NCBI GenBank assembly: GCA_026416515.1
Contig: JAOAEZ010000011.1
Span: 1-33,055, forward strand
Length of the DNA: 33,055 nucleotides
Reading direction: 5' to 3'
Origin: Hydrogenophilus sp.
GTDB lineage: Bacteria > Pseudomonadota > Gammaproteobacteria > Burkholderiales > Rhodocyclaceae
Shown: positions 8,653 to 16,245 of the stretch, piece after piece
Position numbering within the stretch: the first letter of the stretch is position 1
Layout of the letters: each line of letters opens with the position of its first letter
Program-made: the position numbers and the translations under genes
Notes under the pieces: model-generated
Told to the model about the DNA's origin: nothing
Seen by the model: only the letters and a program-made list of their open reading frames with translations
Database searches by the model: none

Positions 8653-9012
8653 ATGCCACGAGTGAAACGAGGGGTCACCGCACGGGCACGCCATAAAAAG
8701 GTGTTGGCCCAGGCAAAGGGGTTCCGCGGACGACGGAAAAACGTCTACCGCGTTGCCAAGCAGGCGGTGATGAAGGCGCTGCAGTATGCTTACCGAGATC
8801 GGCGTCAGCGTAAACGCCAGTTCCGCGCGTTGTGGATCACGCGGATCAACGCGGCAGCCCGCGAGTTCGGTTTGACCTATAGCGAGTTGATGAACGGGTT
8901 GAAACGAGCAGCAGTGGAGGTGGATCGTAAGGTGCTGGCCGATTTGGCTGTGACCGACCGAGCAGCGTTCGGGGCGTTGGTGGAGAAAGCGCGCGCTTGC
9001 TTGTCGGGTTGA
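8653..9012 (+). CDS. rplT: Large ribosomal subunit protein bL20
   Basis: bL20 binds 23S rRNA early in 50S assembly. The 119-residue product starts [18 protein letters not shown], has the conserved [11 protein letters not shown] stretch and the C-terminal globular part around [17 protein letters not shown]. Length matches the family. A strong GAGGAGG lies just before the ATG. It is co-transcribed with rpmI and followed by pheS after about 54 bases. Confidence 0.98.
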   Translation: MPRVKRGVTARARHKKVLAQAKGFRGRRKNVYRVAKQAVMKALQYAYRDRRQRKRQFRALWITRINAAAREFGLTYSELMNGLKRAAVEVDRKVLADLAVTDRAAFGALVEKARACLSG

Positions 9013-9066
9013 GGGAGGAGTGCGCTGGGGAAAAGGGGGAGAGCCGCTTTGAGCGCGAGGTGGTCT

Positions 9067-10086
9067 ATGGAGTGCGAGCGATGGGTGGAGGAGGCCGCGC
9101 GCTTGTTCGCGAGCGCGCGGTCGCTTCCTGAAATCGAGGATCTGAAGGCGCGCTTTCTGGGACGCCATGGAGTGGTAACCGAAGCGCTGCGGGGATTGAG
9201 CGAGTTGCCACTTGAGGAGCGCCGCGCGCAGGGAGCGCGGATCAACGCCGCAAAACGTGAGATCGAAGAGCTGTTGCAGGGGGCCCGCCGACGGTTGCAA
9301 GAGGAGGCTTTGACAAAGGCTTTGGCAGCAGAGGTAGTGGATGTGACGTTGCCCGGGCGCCGCCGAGGAGGGGGAGCTGCGCATCCAGTGATGGAGACTA
9401 TAGCACGGGTTGAGGCGATTTTCAGGGCGTTGGGATTTGAGGTGGCCGATGGCCCAGAGATCGAGGATGATTGGCATAATTTCACGGCACTCAATACACC
9501 GGCCGACCATCCAGCCCGATCGATGCACGATACGTTTTATGTGGCGGATTCCGAGGGAATGGTGTTGCGAACCCATACGAGCCCTGTGCAGATCCGCGCG
9601 ATGCGCGCGCATGTGGCGGTAGGGGGAAACGAAACAGAGCTGCGAGTGGTGGCCCCAGGACGGGTCTACCGCGTCGATTCCGATGCGACCCATTCGCCGA
9701 TGTTTCATCAAGTGGAGGGGTTGTGGGTGGGAAGAGAGGTGAGCTTCGCCCATCTCAAGGGAGTGGTGACTGCATTCCTGACGGCTTTTTTCGCAGGGGA
9801 GGAGGTAAGGGTTCGATTCCGACCTTCGTTTTTTCCGTTTACAGAGCCGTCGGCGGAGATCGATGTGCAGTTCACAGAGGGGGAGAGTGCAGGGCGTTGG
9901 TTGGAGGTGGCGGGATGCGGAATGGTCCACCCACAGGTGTTGGCGAACGGGGGATTCGATCCAGCGCGCGTGCGGGGGTTTGCATTCGGGTTCGGAGTGG
10001 ATCGATTGGCAATGTTGCGCTACCGAGTGAGCGATCTGCGCCTTTTTTTTGAGAACGATGTGCGCTTTTTGACTCAGTTTGAATAA
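9067..10086 (+). CDS. pheS: Phenylalanyl-tRNA synthetase alpha subunit
   Basis: This is the catalytic subunit of the alpha2-beta2 PheRS in the cytoplasm. It has an N-terminal coiled coil (about 1-85) followed by the class II core: motif 2 around [21 protein letters not shown], the phenylalanine-pocket [13 protein letters not shown] segment, and motif 3 [10 protein letters not shown] near the end. From ATG 9067 the protein has 339 residues. A TTG at 9049 would add 6 residues. I prefer the ATG because GAGGTG lies 4 bases upstream and a normal-length N-terminus results. pheT follows after 12 bases. Confidence 0.96.
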   Translation: MECERWVEEAARLFASARSLPEIEDLKARFLGRHGVVTEALRGLSELPLEERRAQGARINAAKREIEELLQGARRRLQEEALTKALAAEVVDVTLPGRRRGGGAAHPVMETIARVEAIFRALGFEVADGPEIEDDWHNFTALNTPADHPARSMHDTFYVADSEGMVLRTHTSPVQIRAMRAHVAVGGNETELRVVAPGRVYRVDSDATHSPMFHQVEGLWVGREVSFAHLKGVVTAFLTAFFAGEEVRVRFRPSFFPFTEPSAEIDVQFTEGESAGRWLEVAGCGMVHPQVLANGGFDPARVRGFAFGFGVDRLAMLRYRVSDLRLFFENDVRFLTQFE

Positions 10087-10098
10087 GCGGGCCGAAGA

Positions 10099-12567
10099 AT
10101 GAGAGTCTTGTGGAGCTGGCTGACGGAGTGGGTGCCAGAGGTAGGAAGAGGGTTTTCGGCAAAGGAGATCGCCGAGCGACTGACAATGGCCGGTGTGGAA
10201 GTGGAGGAGGTGGAGGAGGCGGAGCCATTGTTTTCAGGGGTGGTGGTGGGGGAGGTGGTGCGAATAGAGCCCCACCCATGCTCAGAACGATTGCGAGTCT
10301 ACGAGGTGACGAGCGGTGAGGGGAAACGAGTGAGGGTGGTGGGGGAGGGAGATAGGGTGGAGGTGGGATGGCGGGTGCCTTTGGCCCGCGTGGGGGCTCT
10401 TCTGCCGGATGGAACAGCAGTTCGGGAGCATGAGCGGGAGGGGGTGAGGTCAGAGGGGTTGCTTTGCTCCGCTTATATGTTGGGGGTCGGGGAGAGAGAG
10501 GAGGGGGTGATGCGGTTGCTGAAGGGGGAGGTGGGCGAAGCGGTGCACCGGTTGTTGGGGTTGGAGGATTGGGTGCTGGAGCTGAAATTGACGCCCAACC
10601 GCGCCGATTGTTTAAGCGTGCTGGGAGTGGCGCGAGAGGTGGCGGCTTTGTTGAGGGTGCCTTTGGTGGCCCCTTGGGGGGGGAGTGGAGATGGGAGAAG
10701 GCGGTTTTCGCCGACCATTCCTGAAGTGCCTGCTTGCGAGGAGGTGGCCGTTGGTCGGACGGTGCGATTGAGGGAGCCAACGGCTTGCCCCCGCTATTTG
10801 GGGCGGATGATCGAGGGGATCGCACCGCGCATGAGTACGCCGGCGTGGATGAGACGACGGTTGCAGGCAGCAGGGGTGCGCTTGGTCCATTTTGTGGTGG
10901 ACGTGACCAACTATGTGATGTTGGAGTTGGGTCAGCCATTGCATGCGTTCGACGCAACGACATTGCGGGGCGATCTGCAGGTGCGGTGGGCAAAGACGGG
11001 GGAGTCACTGCGGTTATTGACAGGGGAGGAGGCACAGCTCGAGGAGAGAACTTTGGTGATCGCCGATGAGGAGGGGCCGGTGGCGATCGCAGGGGTGATG
11101 GGGGGAGCAGATAGCGGGGTGAGGGAGGAGACGAGCACCGTGTTTTTGGAGAGCGCCTTTTTCGCGCCAGAGGCAGTGGCAGGACGGGCACGCCGCTATG
11201 GACTCCATTCAGAGGCAGCTCACCGTTTCGAACGGGGGGTCGATCCCGAGGGATGCCAACGAGCATTGGAGCGGGCTACCGCGCTGATTGTGGCCCAGGC
11301 AGGGGGAAGGGCAAGCAGGGTGATTCAGGCAGAGGTAAAGGAGGCATTACCCCAACGAAAGGCGGTGGTGGCCGACGTCAAATGGATGGCGGCGTGCTTG
11401 GGAACAGAGGTGAGCGCAGAGGAGGGGGCGGAGCTTTTGGCGAGGGAGGGGTTCGAGGTTCAGGTGGAGGGGGAGCAATTGAGAGTAACCCCTCCGAGTT
11501 GGCGGTTCGATGTGACAATCGCTGAGGATTTGGTCGAGGAGGTGGCGCGATTGCGCGGGTACGATCGAGTGCCGGCGCAGTTGCCAGCGATTCGAGTTTC
11601 CCTTCGAGCGGAGCAACCGGAGGAGCGAAGCTACCAGGCAGTGCGAAGCGCGTTACGCCAACGAGGGTATCATGAAGGGGTGACCTTTGCATTTGTGTCT
11701 GAGGAGTGGGAGCGGGTTTGGTTGGGAAACCGAGCACCTGTACGGTTGGCTAATCCTATCGCGGCGCATTTGGCGGTGATGCGTTCCTCTTTGTTGCCCG
11801 GTTTGGCGGCGGCGATCGCGGAGAATGCGCGCCATCAGGTGCGGAGCGTACGGTTGTTCGAGATTGGACGCGTCTTTTGGGGGGCAGAGCCGATTACAGA
11901 GGTGCGAAGGGAGGAGTTGGCTGCAGCATTGGAGCGGTTACAGCCGTGGCGGGTGGCGGCGGGAGCGTGGGGAAGAGTGGAGGAGGAGGGGTGGGGTCCA
12001 GAGGGACAGCGAACGATCGATTTTTACGATGTGAAGGGGGATTTAGAGGCGCTGTTCACGCCTTTTCCTTTGGAGTTTACGCCGTTGTCTGACCATCCCT
12101 TTTTCCATCCAGGACGAGCGGCGATTGTCCGCTGGACAAAAGGGGAGGAGAGATCTATCGGGGTGATCGGGGAGTTGCATCCTCAGTGGGCGCGCGCTTT
12201 GGAGTTGAGCCCGCCACCGATTTTCTTCGAGGTTTCTTTGAGAGCAGCGTTGCGCCGGGAGCGACCTTTGTTTCGACCTTTCTCCCGCCAGCCTTCGGTG
12301 GAGCGCGATGTGGCAGTGGTGGTTCCTAAAGAGGTGGCAGCAGGGGAGTTAGTGGCAGAGGCGCGGAGAGCAGGGGGAACGTTGTTGGTGGGCGCGTGGG
12401 TGTTCGATTGTTACCAGGGGCGGGGGATTCCAGAGGGAATGAAGAGCGTGGCGCTGCGATTGCGCTGGCAGGGGGAGCGGTCGCTGACCGATGAGGAGGT
12501 AACAGCAGGGGTAGACCGCGTGGTCGCAGCGTTGGGTGAGTCCTTTGGTGCACGATTGCGAGGATAG
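10099..12567 (+). CDS. pheT: Phenylalanyl-tRNA synthetase beta subunit
   Basis: This is the large subunit of PheRS, needed for tRNA binding and for editing mischarged Tyr-tRNA-Phe. It has an EMAP-like tRNA-binding domain (about 40-150, FSGVVVGEVVRIEPHP), B3/B4 editing domain (about 205-385, with HAFDATTLRG), B5 domain (about 400-480), a catalytic-like core, and the FDX-ACB anticodon domain at the end (from about 728, FSRQPSVERDVAVVVP). At 822 residues it is slightly longer than usual (about 790-800). The sense strand is extremely G-rich and C-poor, so valine, glycine, glutamate and arginine codons dominate and long Pro-rich frames appear on the antisense strand. ihfA starts 3 bases after its stop. 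Confidence 0.97.
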   Translation: MRVLWSWLTEWVPEVGRGFSAKEIAERLTMAGVEVEEVEEAEPLFSGVVVGEVVRIEPHPCSERLRVYEVTSGEGKRVRVVGEGDRVEVGWRVPLARVGALLPDGTAVREHEREGVRSEGLLCSAYMLGVGEREEGVMRLLKGEVGEAVHRLLGLEDWVLELKLTPNRADCLSVLGVAREVAALLRVPLVAPWGGSGDGRRRFSPTIPEVPACEEVAVGRTVRLREPTACPRYLGRMIEGIAPRMSTPAWMRRRLQAAGVRLVHFVVDVTNYVMLELGQPLHAFDATTLRGDLQVRWAKTGESLRLLTGEEAQLEERTLVIADEEGPVAIAGVMGGADSGVREETSTVFLESAFFAPEAVAGRARRYGLHSEAAHRFERGVDPEGCQRALERATALIVAQAGGRASRVIQAEVKEALPQRKAVVADVKWMAACLGTEVSAEEGAELLAREGFEVQVEGEQLRVTPPSWRFDVTIAEDLVEEVARLRGYDRVPAQLPAIRVSLRAEQPEERSYQAVRSALRQRGYHEGVTFAFVSEEWERVWLGNRAPVRLANPIAAHLAVMRSSLLPGLAAAIAENARHQVRSVRLFEIGRVFWGAEPITEVRREELAAALERLQPWRVAAGAWGRVEEEGWGPEGQRTIDFYDVKGDLEALFTPFPLEFTPLSDHPFFHPGRAAIVRWTKGEERSIGVIGELHPQWARALELSPPPIFFEVSLRAALRRERPLFRPFSRQPSVERDVAVVVPKEVAAGELVAEARRAGGTLLVGAWVFDCYQGRGIPEGMKSVALRLRWQGERSLTDEEVTAGVDRVVAALGESFGARLRG

Positions 12568-12570
12568 ACG

Positions 12571-12903
12571 ATGGCAGCAGATTTGACTAAGGCAGAGTTG
12601 TGCGATGCCGTTCAGCGGGAGGTGGGGTGGACGCGCCACGAGGTGCGTTTGTTCGTGGACGCTTTTTTTGCGGTGATCCGCGAGCGTTTGGAGGGGGGAG
12701 AGATAGTAAAATTGTCGGGATTTGGGGTCTTTTCATTGCGCGATAAGGGGAGACGCCCGGGACGAAATCCGCGAACGGGAGAGGTGGTGCCGATCGAGCC
12801 TCGCCGCGTGGTGACTTTCCATGCCAGTCGAAAGTTGCGCGAGGCGGTGGCTGAGGCTTCTTCGGTAAAGAGCTCCGCAGGAGTGGCAGTGGAGGTGCCG
12901 TGA
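12571..12903 (+). CDS. ihfA: Integration host factor alpha subunit
   Basis: IHF is a heterodimeric nucleoid protein that bends DNA sharply. This 110-residue subunit has the DNABII fold: MAADLTKAELCDAV at the N-terminus, GFGVFSLRDKGRRPGRNPRTGE forming the DNA-grasping arm, and PRRVVTFHASRKLR at the end of the arm, diagnostic of IHF rather than HU. It has about 11 extra residues at the C-terminus compared with E. coli IhfA. Its place directly after pheT is conserved in proteobacteria. The partner ihfB is not in the window. Confidence 0.95.
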   Translation: MAADLTKAELCDAVQREVGWTRHEVRLFVDAFFAVIRERLEGGEIVKLSGFGVFSLRDKGRRPGRNPRTGEVVPIEPRRVVTFHASRKLREAVAEASSVKSSAGVAVEVP

Positions 12904-12978
12904 GGGGGCAATAGAGGGGAGGAGAACGACTTTGCCGGGGAGAAGGGAGAGGAGGCGAGATGAGCGGGAGGGGTTGCG

Positions 12979-13353
12979 ATGGAAAAGAGACAGGAAGAGG
13001 CAATCGCGCACATAGAAAGGGAGTGGGAATGGAGACCTGTGCCAGCGAAACGCTATTTTACAGTGCAGGAGACGGCGGAGTTGGTGGGGGTTCCCGTGTT
13101 CGTGATCCGATCTTGGGAGGAGGAGTTCGCTCCTTTTTTTCGCCGCCGGGGGAGACACCGGCGTTTCTATTTGCGTCAGGAGGTGTTGGTATTGCGCCGG
13201 ATTTGTCGCCTTTTTTTGGCGGAAGGGGCAGATGTGCCAGAGGTTCTGTTAAGGTTGGATGATGGGGCGAGGGTGGCTGCGGCTTCGCGAGTAGCGGTGG
13301 CGCGTTGGCGGACCGCTCTGCGAGAGCTTCAAGCGCTGCTCAACGGGGTGTGA
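12979..13353 (+). CDS. MerR-family transcriptional regulator
   Basis: The 124-residue protein carries a MerR-type winged helix: FTVQETAELVGVPVFVIRSWEEEF is the helix-turn-helix and RRRGRHRRFYLRQEVLVLRRI the wing and following helix. The C-terminal part is a helix without the cysteines of metal-sensing MerR proteins, so it does not look like a metal sensor. An uncharacterised MerR-like gene after ihfA is a common betaproteobacterial arrangement. Its 3' end overlaps the end of the convergent diguanylate cyclase gene by 14 bases. Target and signal are unknown. Confidence 0.88.
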   Translation: MEKRQEEAIAHIEREWEWRPVPAKRYFTVQETAELVGVPVFVIRSWEEEFAPFFRRRGRHRRFYLRQEVLVLRRICRLFLAEGADVPEVLLRLDDGARVAAASRVAVARWRTALRELQALLNGV

Positions 13354-14605
13354 GCGGCGGCGATGAGGAGGGGTCGTCGGAGGGCTCAGAGGGGGGAGAG
13401 AGGTCGCTTATTACTCGGTTGCGCCCTTCACGCTTGGCGCGGTAGAGGGCTTCGTCGGCGCGTTGAATGGCCGATTCAAAGCGAGCAGTGCGCTTTGTGG
13501 TTTGGTCGGAGGAGGGAGTGAGAGTTCGGTTAATCCCGGCTTGGGCGGGGTCTTGGTAAAGGGTGGCAACGCCGATGCTGACGGTGTAAGGGGGAAGGTT
13601 AGAGCTCGGTGCTTCGATTGCGAGGCGGATCCGTTCGGCGATGGCAAGAGCTTCCTCGGGAGTGGTGGCGGGGAGAATGACGATGAACTCTTCACCGCCA
13701 TGGCGGCTGAGGGTATCGCTGGATCGCAGTTGCTGGTTGGTGCGCGCGACAAGGTCGCGTAGGACTCGGTCGCCAGTGGCATGACCGTAACGGTCGTTGA
13801 TGCTTTTGAAGTAGTCGATGTCAAGGACCAGAAAGGAGATGGGTTCTCCGCTGCGCTCTTGCATAGCAATCTGCCGAACAGCTTCGGCAGCAAAGGCCCG
13901 ACGGTTGAAGGCGCCAGTGAGGGGGTCTTGGAACGAGAGTCTTTCCAGGTCGGTGAGAACCTTTTGAATGGCGAAAAGGGCGAGCGAGAGGCCGAGAAAC
14001 ATATTGAGGAAGCTTTGCGCGAAGAGATAGAGGTTTTGGTGCGGTTGAGAGGAGAAGAGCGGTGTGTCGGGGGCATCCCAAGGGGTGGCAAGCGCTCGGA
14101 GCGTGAAGGCGAGCGCCGAGAGGGAGAGGGAGAGGAGAAGAAGTTTGGCGACGATGGAGGTCCGGTCGTTTTGCCAAACGACCCGCCAGTGAGCGATTTG
14201 AATGAGCGCAGCGGTGAGACTGATGGTGAGGACTCGCCAGCGGTAGTCGGGTTGAATAGCGGCAAAAAAAGCGATGACGGTGAGGTCGATCACAAGGAGA
14301 AGCCAGGGCCAGCGAGGAGTAGGTTGGGCAAAAAAGCGGGTCGTTCCCGTATAGAGAGAGGCTAGAGCGGCGAGGAGAAAACCGTTGCCGAAGAGGATGC
14401 TGGGGAGTTGGGGGAGGAGTGTCCCCCGCGTGGCAAAGCTGATGGTGGAGAGAAAAAAGAAGAGTTGGCCGAGAGTCCAACGGTCAAGGCCAGGGATGGG
14501 GCGCGATTGCCAGCGGGTGAGAAAAAAGAGAAAGGCGACAAAGAGAAGGTTCCAGAATGCACTCATGAGAATCGTCGCCCGCAGGTCGAAGATGGTGATG
14601 TTCAT
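13340..14605 (-). CDS. Membrane-anchored diguanylate cyclase (GGDEF domain)
   Basis: The enzyme would make cyclic di-GMP from two GTP. About 210 N-terminal residues form roughly seven hydrophobic helices, followed by a GGDEF domain with DPLTGAFNRRAF, DIDYFKSINDRYGHATGD and the active-site GGEEF at 303-307. An intact inhibitory-site RxxD (Arg294-Asp297) lies exactly five residues before it, predicting product inhibition. No EAL domain is present. Between the SIGVATL strand and the ADEALYRAKREGRN helix there is a longer than usual Thr/Ser-rich insert of about 20 residues. I start at ATG 14605, although a TTG at 14614 is possible; neither has a clear binding site, which is unusual here. The gene lies downstream of tRNA-Ser on the same strand, beyond an inverted-repeat array. 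The signal sensed by the membrane part is unknown. Confidence 0.93.
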   Translation of the reverse strand: MNITIFDLRATILMSAFWNLLFVAFLFFLTRWQSRPIPGLDRWTLGQLFFFLSTISFATRGTLLPQLPSILFGNGFLLAALASLYTGTTRFFAQPTPRWPWLLLVIDLTVIAFFAAIQPDYRWRVLTISLTAALIQIAHWRVVWQNDRTSIVAKLLLLSLSLSALAFTLRALATPWDAPDTPLFSSQPHQNLYLFAQSFLNMFLGLSLALFAIQKVLTDLERLSFQDPLTGAFNRRAFAAEAVRQIAMQERSGEPISFLVLDIDYFKSINDRYGHATGDRVLRDLVARTNQQLRSSDTLSRHGGEEFIVILPATTPEEALAIAERIRLAIEAPSSNLPPYTVSIGVATLYQDPAQAGINRTLTPSSDQTTKRTARFESAIQRADEALYRAKREGRNRVISDLSPPSEPSDDPSSSPPLTPR

Positions 14606-14627
14606 CGCGGGCAACGGAGGGGAGAGG

Positions 14628-14691
14628 GAAGAGCGCGCAGAAGACCGCGCGTGCTCTTCTTCCCGAAGAAGAGCACGCAGAGCTCTTCTTC
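14628..14691 (-). promoter_or_regulatory. Alternating complementary segments between tRNA-Ser and the cyclase gene (attenuator-like)
   Basis: Read on the - strand, four segments follow one another: GAAGAAGAGC (14691-14682), GCGTGCTCTTCTTC (14678-14665), GAAGAAGAGCACGC (14662-14649) and GCTCTTC (14634-14628). Segment 2 is perfectly complementary to 3 (14 bp, loop of 2) and to 1 (10 bp), and segment 3 can also pair with 4 (7 bp). Only one set can form at a time. No clean T-run follows, so it is not a standard terminator. It could end the tRNA-Ser transcript or gate expression of the cyclase. Confidence 0.6.
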
Positions 14692-14709
14692 AAGGCGAAA
14701 GGGAGAGAT

Positions 14710-14804
14710 TGGCGGAGACGGAGGGATTCGAACCCTCGATACCGGTTTTATCGCGGTATACTCCCTTAGCAGGGGAGCGCCTTCGACCACTCGGCCACGT
14801 CTCC
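14710..14804 (-). tRNA. tRNA-Ser (anticodon GCT)
   Basis: This is a class II tRNA of 95 bases with acceptor stem GGAGACG/CGTCTCC, D-arm around GCCGAGTGGTCGAAGGC, anticodon stem CTCCC/GGGAG with loop CTGCTAA, a long variable arm (TACCGCGATAAAACCGGTA), T-arm GGTTCGAATCC, discriminator G and an encoded CCA (14710-14712). The long variable arm is the serine identity element. Its promoter is at 14821-14849. Confidence 0.97.
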
Positions 14805-14820
14805 TGAAAGAGATGGATAG

Positions 14821-14849
14821 ATTGTACCTCCTGAGGGTGGGAAGGTCAA
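14821..14849 (-). promoter_or_regulatory. Promoter of tRNA-Ser
   Basis: On the - strand a -35 TTGACC (14844-14849), a 17-base spacer and a -10 TACAAT (14821-14826) precede the tRNA 5' end (14804). It is the only good promoter upstream of the diguanylate cyclase, so that gene may be expressed by read-through. Confidence 0.8.
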
Positions 14850-14861
14850 GGAAGAGATATT

Positions 14862-16118
14862 TCAGCCGAGCATCGCGTTCCATTGCTGGGTGGCCCATTG
14901 CCAGGCAGCGCGATAGCTTTCGAGGGTGGGGGTTGAGTCGACTTGAAATTGGAGCTTGGGGGCTTCCCCCACGACCATGTTGGCGGTGACGTGGATGCCG
15001 ATTGCGGTGTGGTCGCCCATTTTGGCCCAGCAAATCCCGGCAGGGAGTTGAACAGCTTCGCCCGGGGCGTAGTGTTTGGGCTTGCCTGTGATTTCCGCAA
15101 GAAGGTGATAGGCGGCTTGTTGCCCCGCTCCGAAGGCGACGTGGCCGCTTTTGGGAAGCGGAGTGCCCGCAGCGTCGCCGACAATGTAGATGCGCTCGTC
15201 GGCAACGCTGCGGAAAGAGGGGAGTTGCACCTCCGCATAGCGGTTGCCTAGCCCCGCCGCGCGGATGAGGTCGGAAGCGATCATCGGGGGAATGATGTTG
15301 GCTGCCGCGTAGGTGAGTTGCCCGGCGGGGCTTTCGACGGTGCGTCGATCGGGGTCGATGGTCAGCTTTTCTTGGTTGGGGTAGTACTCGATGAGACCGG
15401 CATAGCGCTGCGCAAAGGTGTCGAGGATGGGTTTGGCGATCGGCGGAGGGAGAGGGTTGGGGTTGGCGTCGAGAACGACGACCTTTCCTTTGATCCCACG
15501 CCGCTTAATGGCGGCGGCAAACATCGCTGCCCGCTCGTAGGGGGCGGGCGGACAGCGGTAGGGAGGTTTGGGGATGGTGATGAGGAATAGACCGCCGCCC
15601 GCGGCGAGAAAGGCTTGCCAGCGGGCTTTGAGAGCGGTATGCTCGAAGGGGCGAAACGCGACGGGGTAGTCGTGCAGCCGCTGGGCGAGCGTGGGGTAGG
15701 GAGACCAGTCGTAAGTAATCCCCGGGGAGAGGATGAGGTAGTCATAGGTGATGGCGCGACCATCGGCGAGAAGAAGGGCGCGTAGGTCCCGAGCGACGTG
15801 GAGAAGGGGAATTTGAAGATGGCGAACGCCAAGGCGTTCGAGACGATGGTAGCTTTTGCGGATTTTGCTGAGCGGAACTTCCCCGATAAGATAGGAGATG
15901 CTGAGGGGGCAGGAGAGAAAGGCAGGGTTGCTTTCAATGAGGGTGAGCGCTACTTGCCCGCTTTCAGCTAAAGCCCGGACCGCTCCAAGACCGCCCCATC
16001 CACCTCCTACGATGACGATATGGGGTTTGGCGTTGGTGGCACGGACCCAGGGAGCAGTTGAGGTTAGGGAGAGGAGAGCGGCGGTTTGGAGCCAACGACG
16101 ACGGGTCCAGCAGCTCAT
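14862..16118 (-). CDS. fccB: Flavocytochrome c sulfide dehydrogenase-type flavoprotein (Tat-exported FAD oxidoreductase)
   Basis: This 418-residue flavoprotein is predicted to act in the periplasm and oxidise sulfide or a related sulfur species. The N-terminus has a twin-arginine motif (TRRRWLQ) and hydrophobic stretch, with cleavage near residue 28. A GGGWGG FAD-binding motif follows at 38-43. Cys70, Cys189 (PYRCPPAPYERA) and Cys363 are present. After removing about 28 signal residues they fall at about 42, 161 and 335, matching the covalent-FAD cysteine and the redox disulfide of the Allochromatium FccB family. IYIVGDAAG near 310 is the second FAD motif. The ATG at 16118 has GGAGG 5 bases upstream; the frame runs on to 16205 without support. 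No cytochrome subunit gene (fccA) lies beside it, so the electron acceptor is unknown. A sulfide:quinone reductase-like role is the alternative. Confidence 0.85.
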   Translation of the reverse strand: MSCWTRRRWLQTAALLSLTSTAPWVRATNAKPHIVIVGGGWGGLGAVRALAESGQVALTLIESNPAFLSCPLSISYLIGEVPLSKIRKSYHRLERLGVRHLQIPLLHVARDLRALLLADGRAITYDYLILSPGITYDWSPYPTLAQRLHDYPVAFRPFEHTALKARWQAFLAAGGGLFLITIPKPPYRCPPAPYERAAMFAAAIKRRGIKGKVVVLDANPNPLPPPIAKPILDTFAQRYAGLIEYYPNQEKLTIDPDRRTVESPAGQLTYAAANIIPPMIASDLIRAAGLGNRYAEVQLPSFRSVADERIYIVGDAAGTPLPKSGHVAFGAGQQAAYHLLAEITGKPKHYAPGEAVQLPAGICWAKMGDHTAIGIHVTANMVVGEAPKLQFQVDSTPTLESYRAAWQWATQQWNAMLG

Positions 16119-16177
16119 GGGGGCCTCCGTGGATGGGTAATGATGATAGACTGATAAAAAAACGCCTTTTGACCATT

Positions 16178-16205
16178 TTTTACCATCATAAGGGGGGGAT
16201 GTCAA
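16178..16205 (-). promoter_or_regulatory. Candidate promoter for the fccB-like gene
   Basis: On the - strand a perfect TTGACA (16200-16205) is followed after 16 bases by an imperfect -10 TAAAAA (16178-16183). A second TTGACA (16222-16227) lies 22 bases further upstream. This 127-base divergent region must also drive the + strand gene at 16246, for which I see no convincing promoter. Confidence 0.4.
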
Positions 16206-16245
16206 GGTTGATAGGGCGAGGTGTCAAAGTCATCAGGAGCAGACG

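Noticed and set aside
8140..9930. 596-codon open frame on the - strand across infC, rpmI, rplT and pheS
   Set aside because: It is antisense to four well-recognised genes, has no recognisable domain or binding site, and is explained by the C-poor, purine-rich sense strand, which removes stops from the opposite strand.
9872..11266. 464-codon Pro-rich open frame antisense to pheS/pheT
   Set aside because: Low-complexity proline and serine composition is the mirror image of G-rich sense codons; no domain, no initiation signal.
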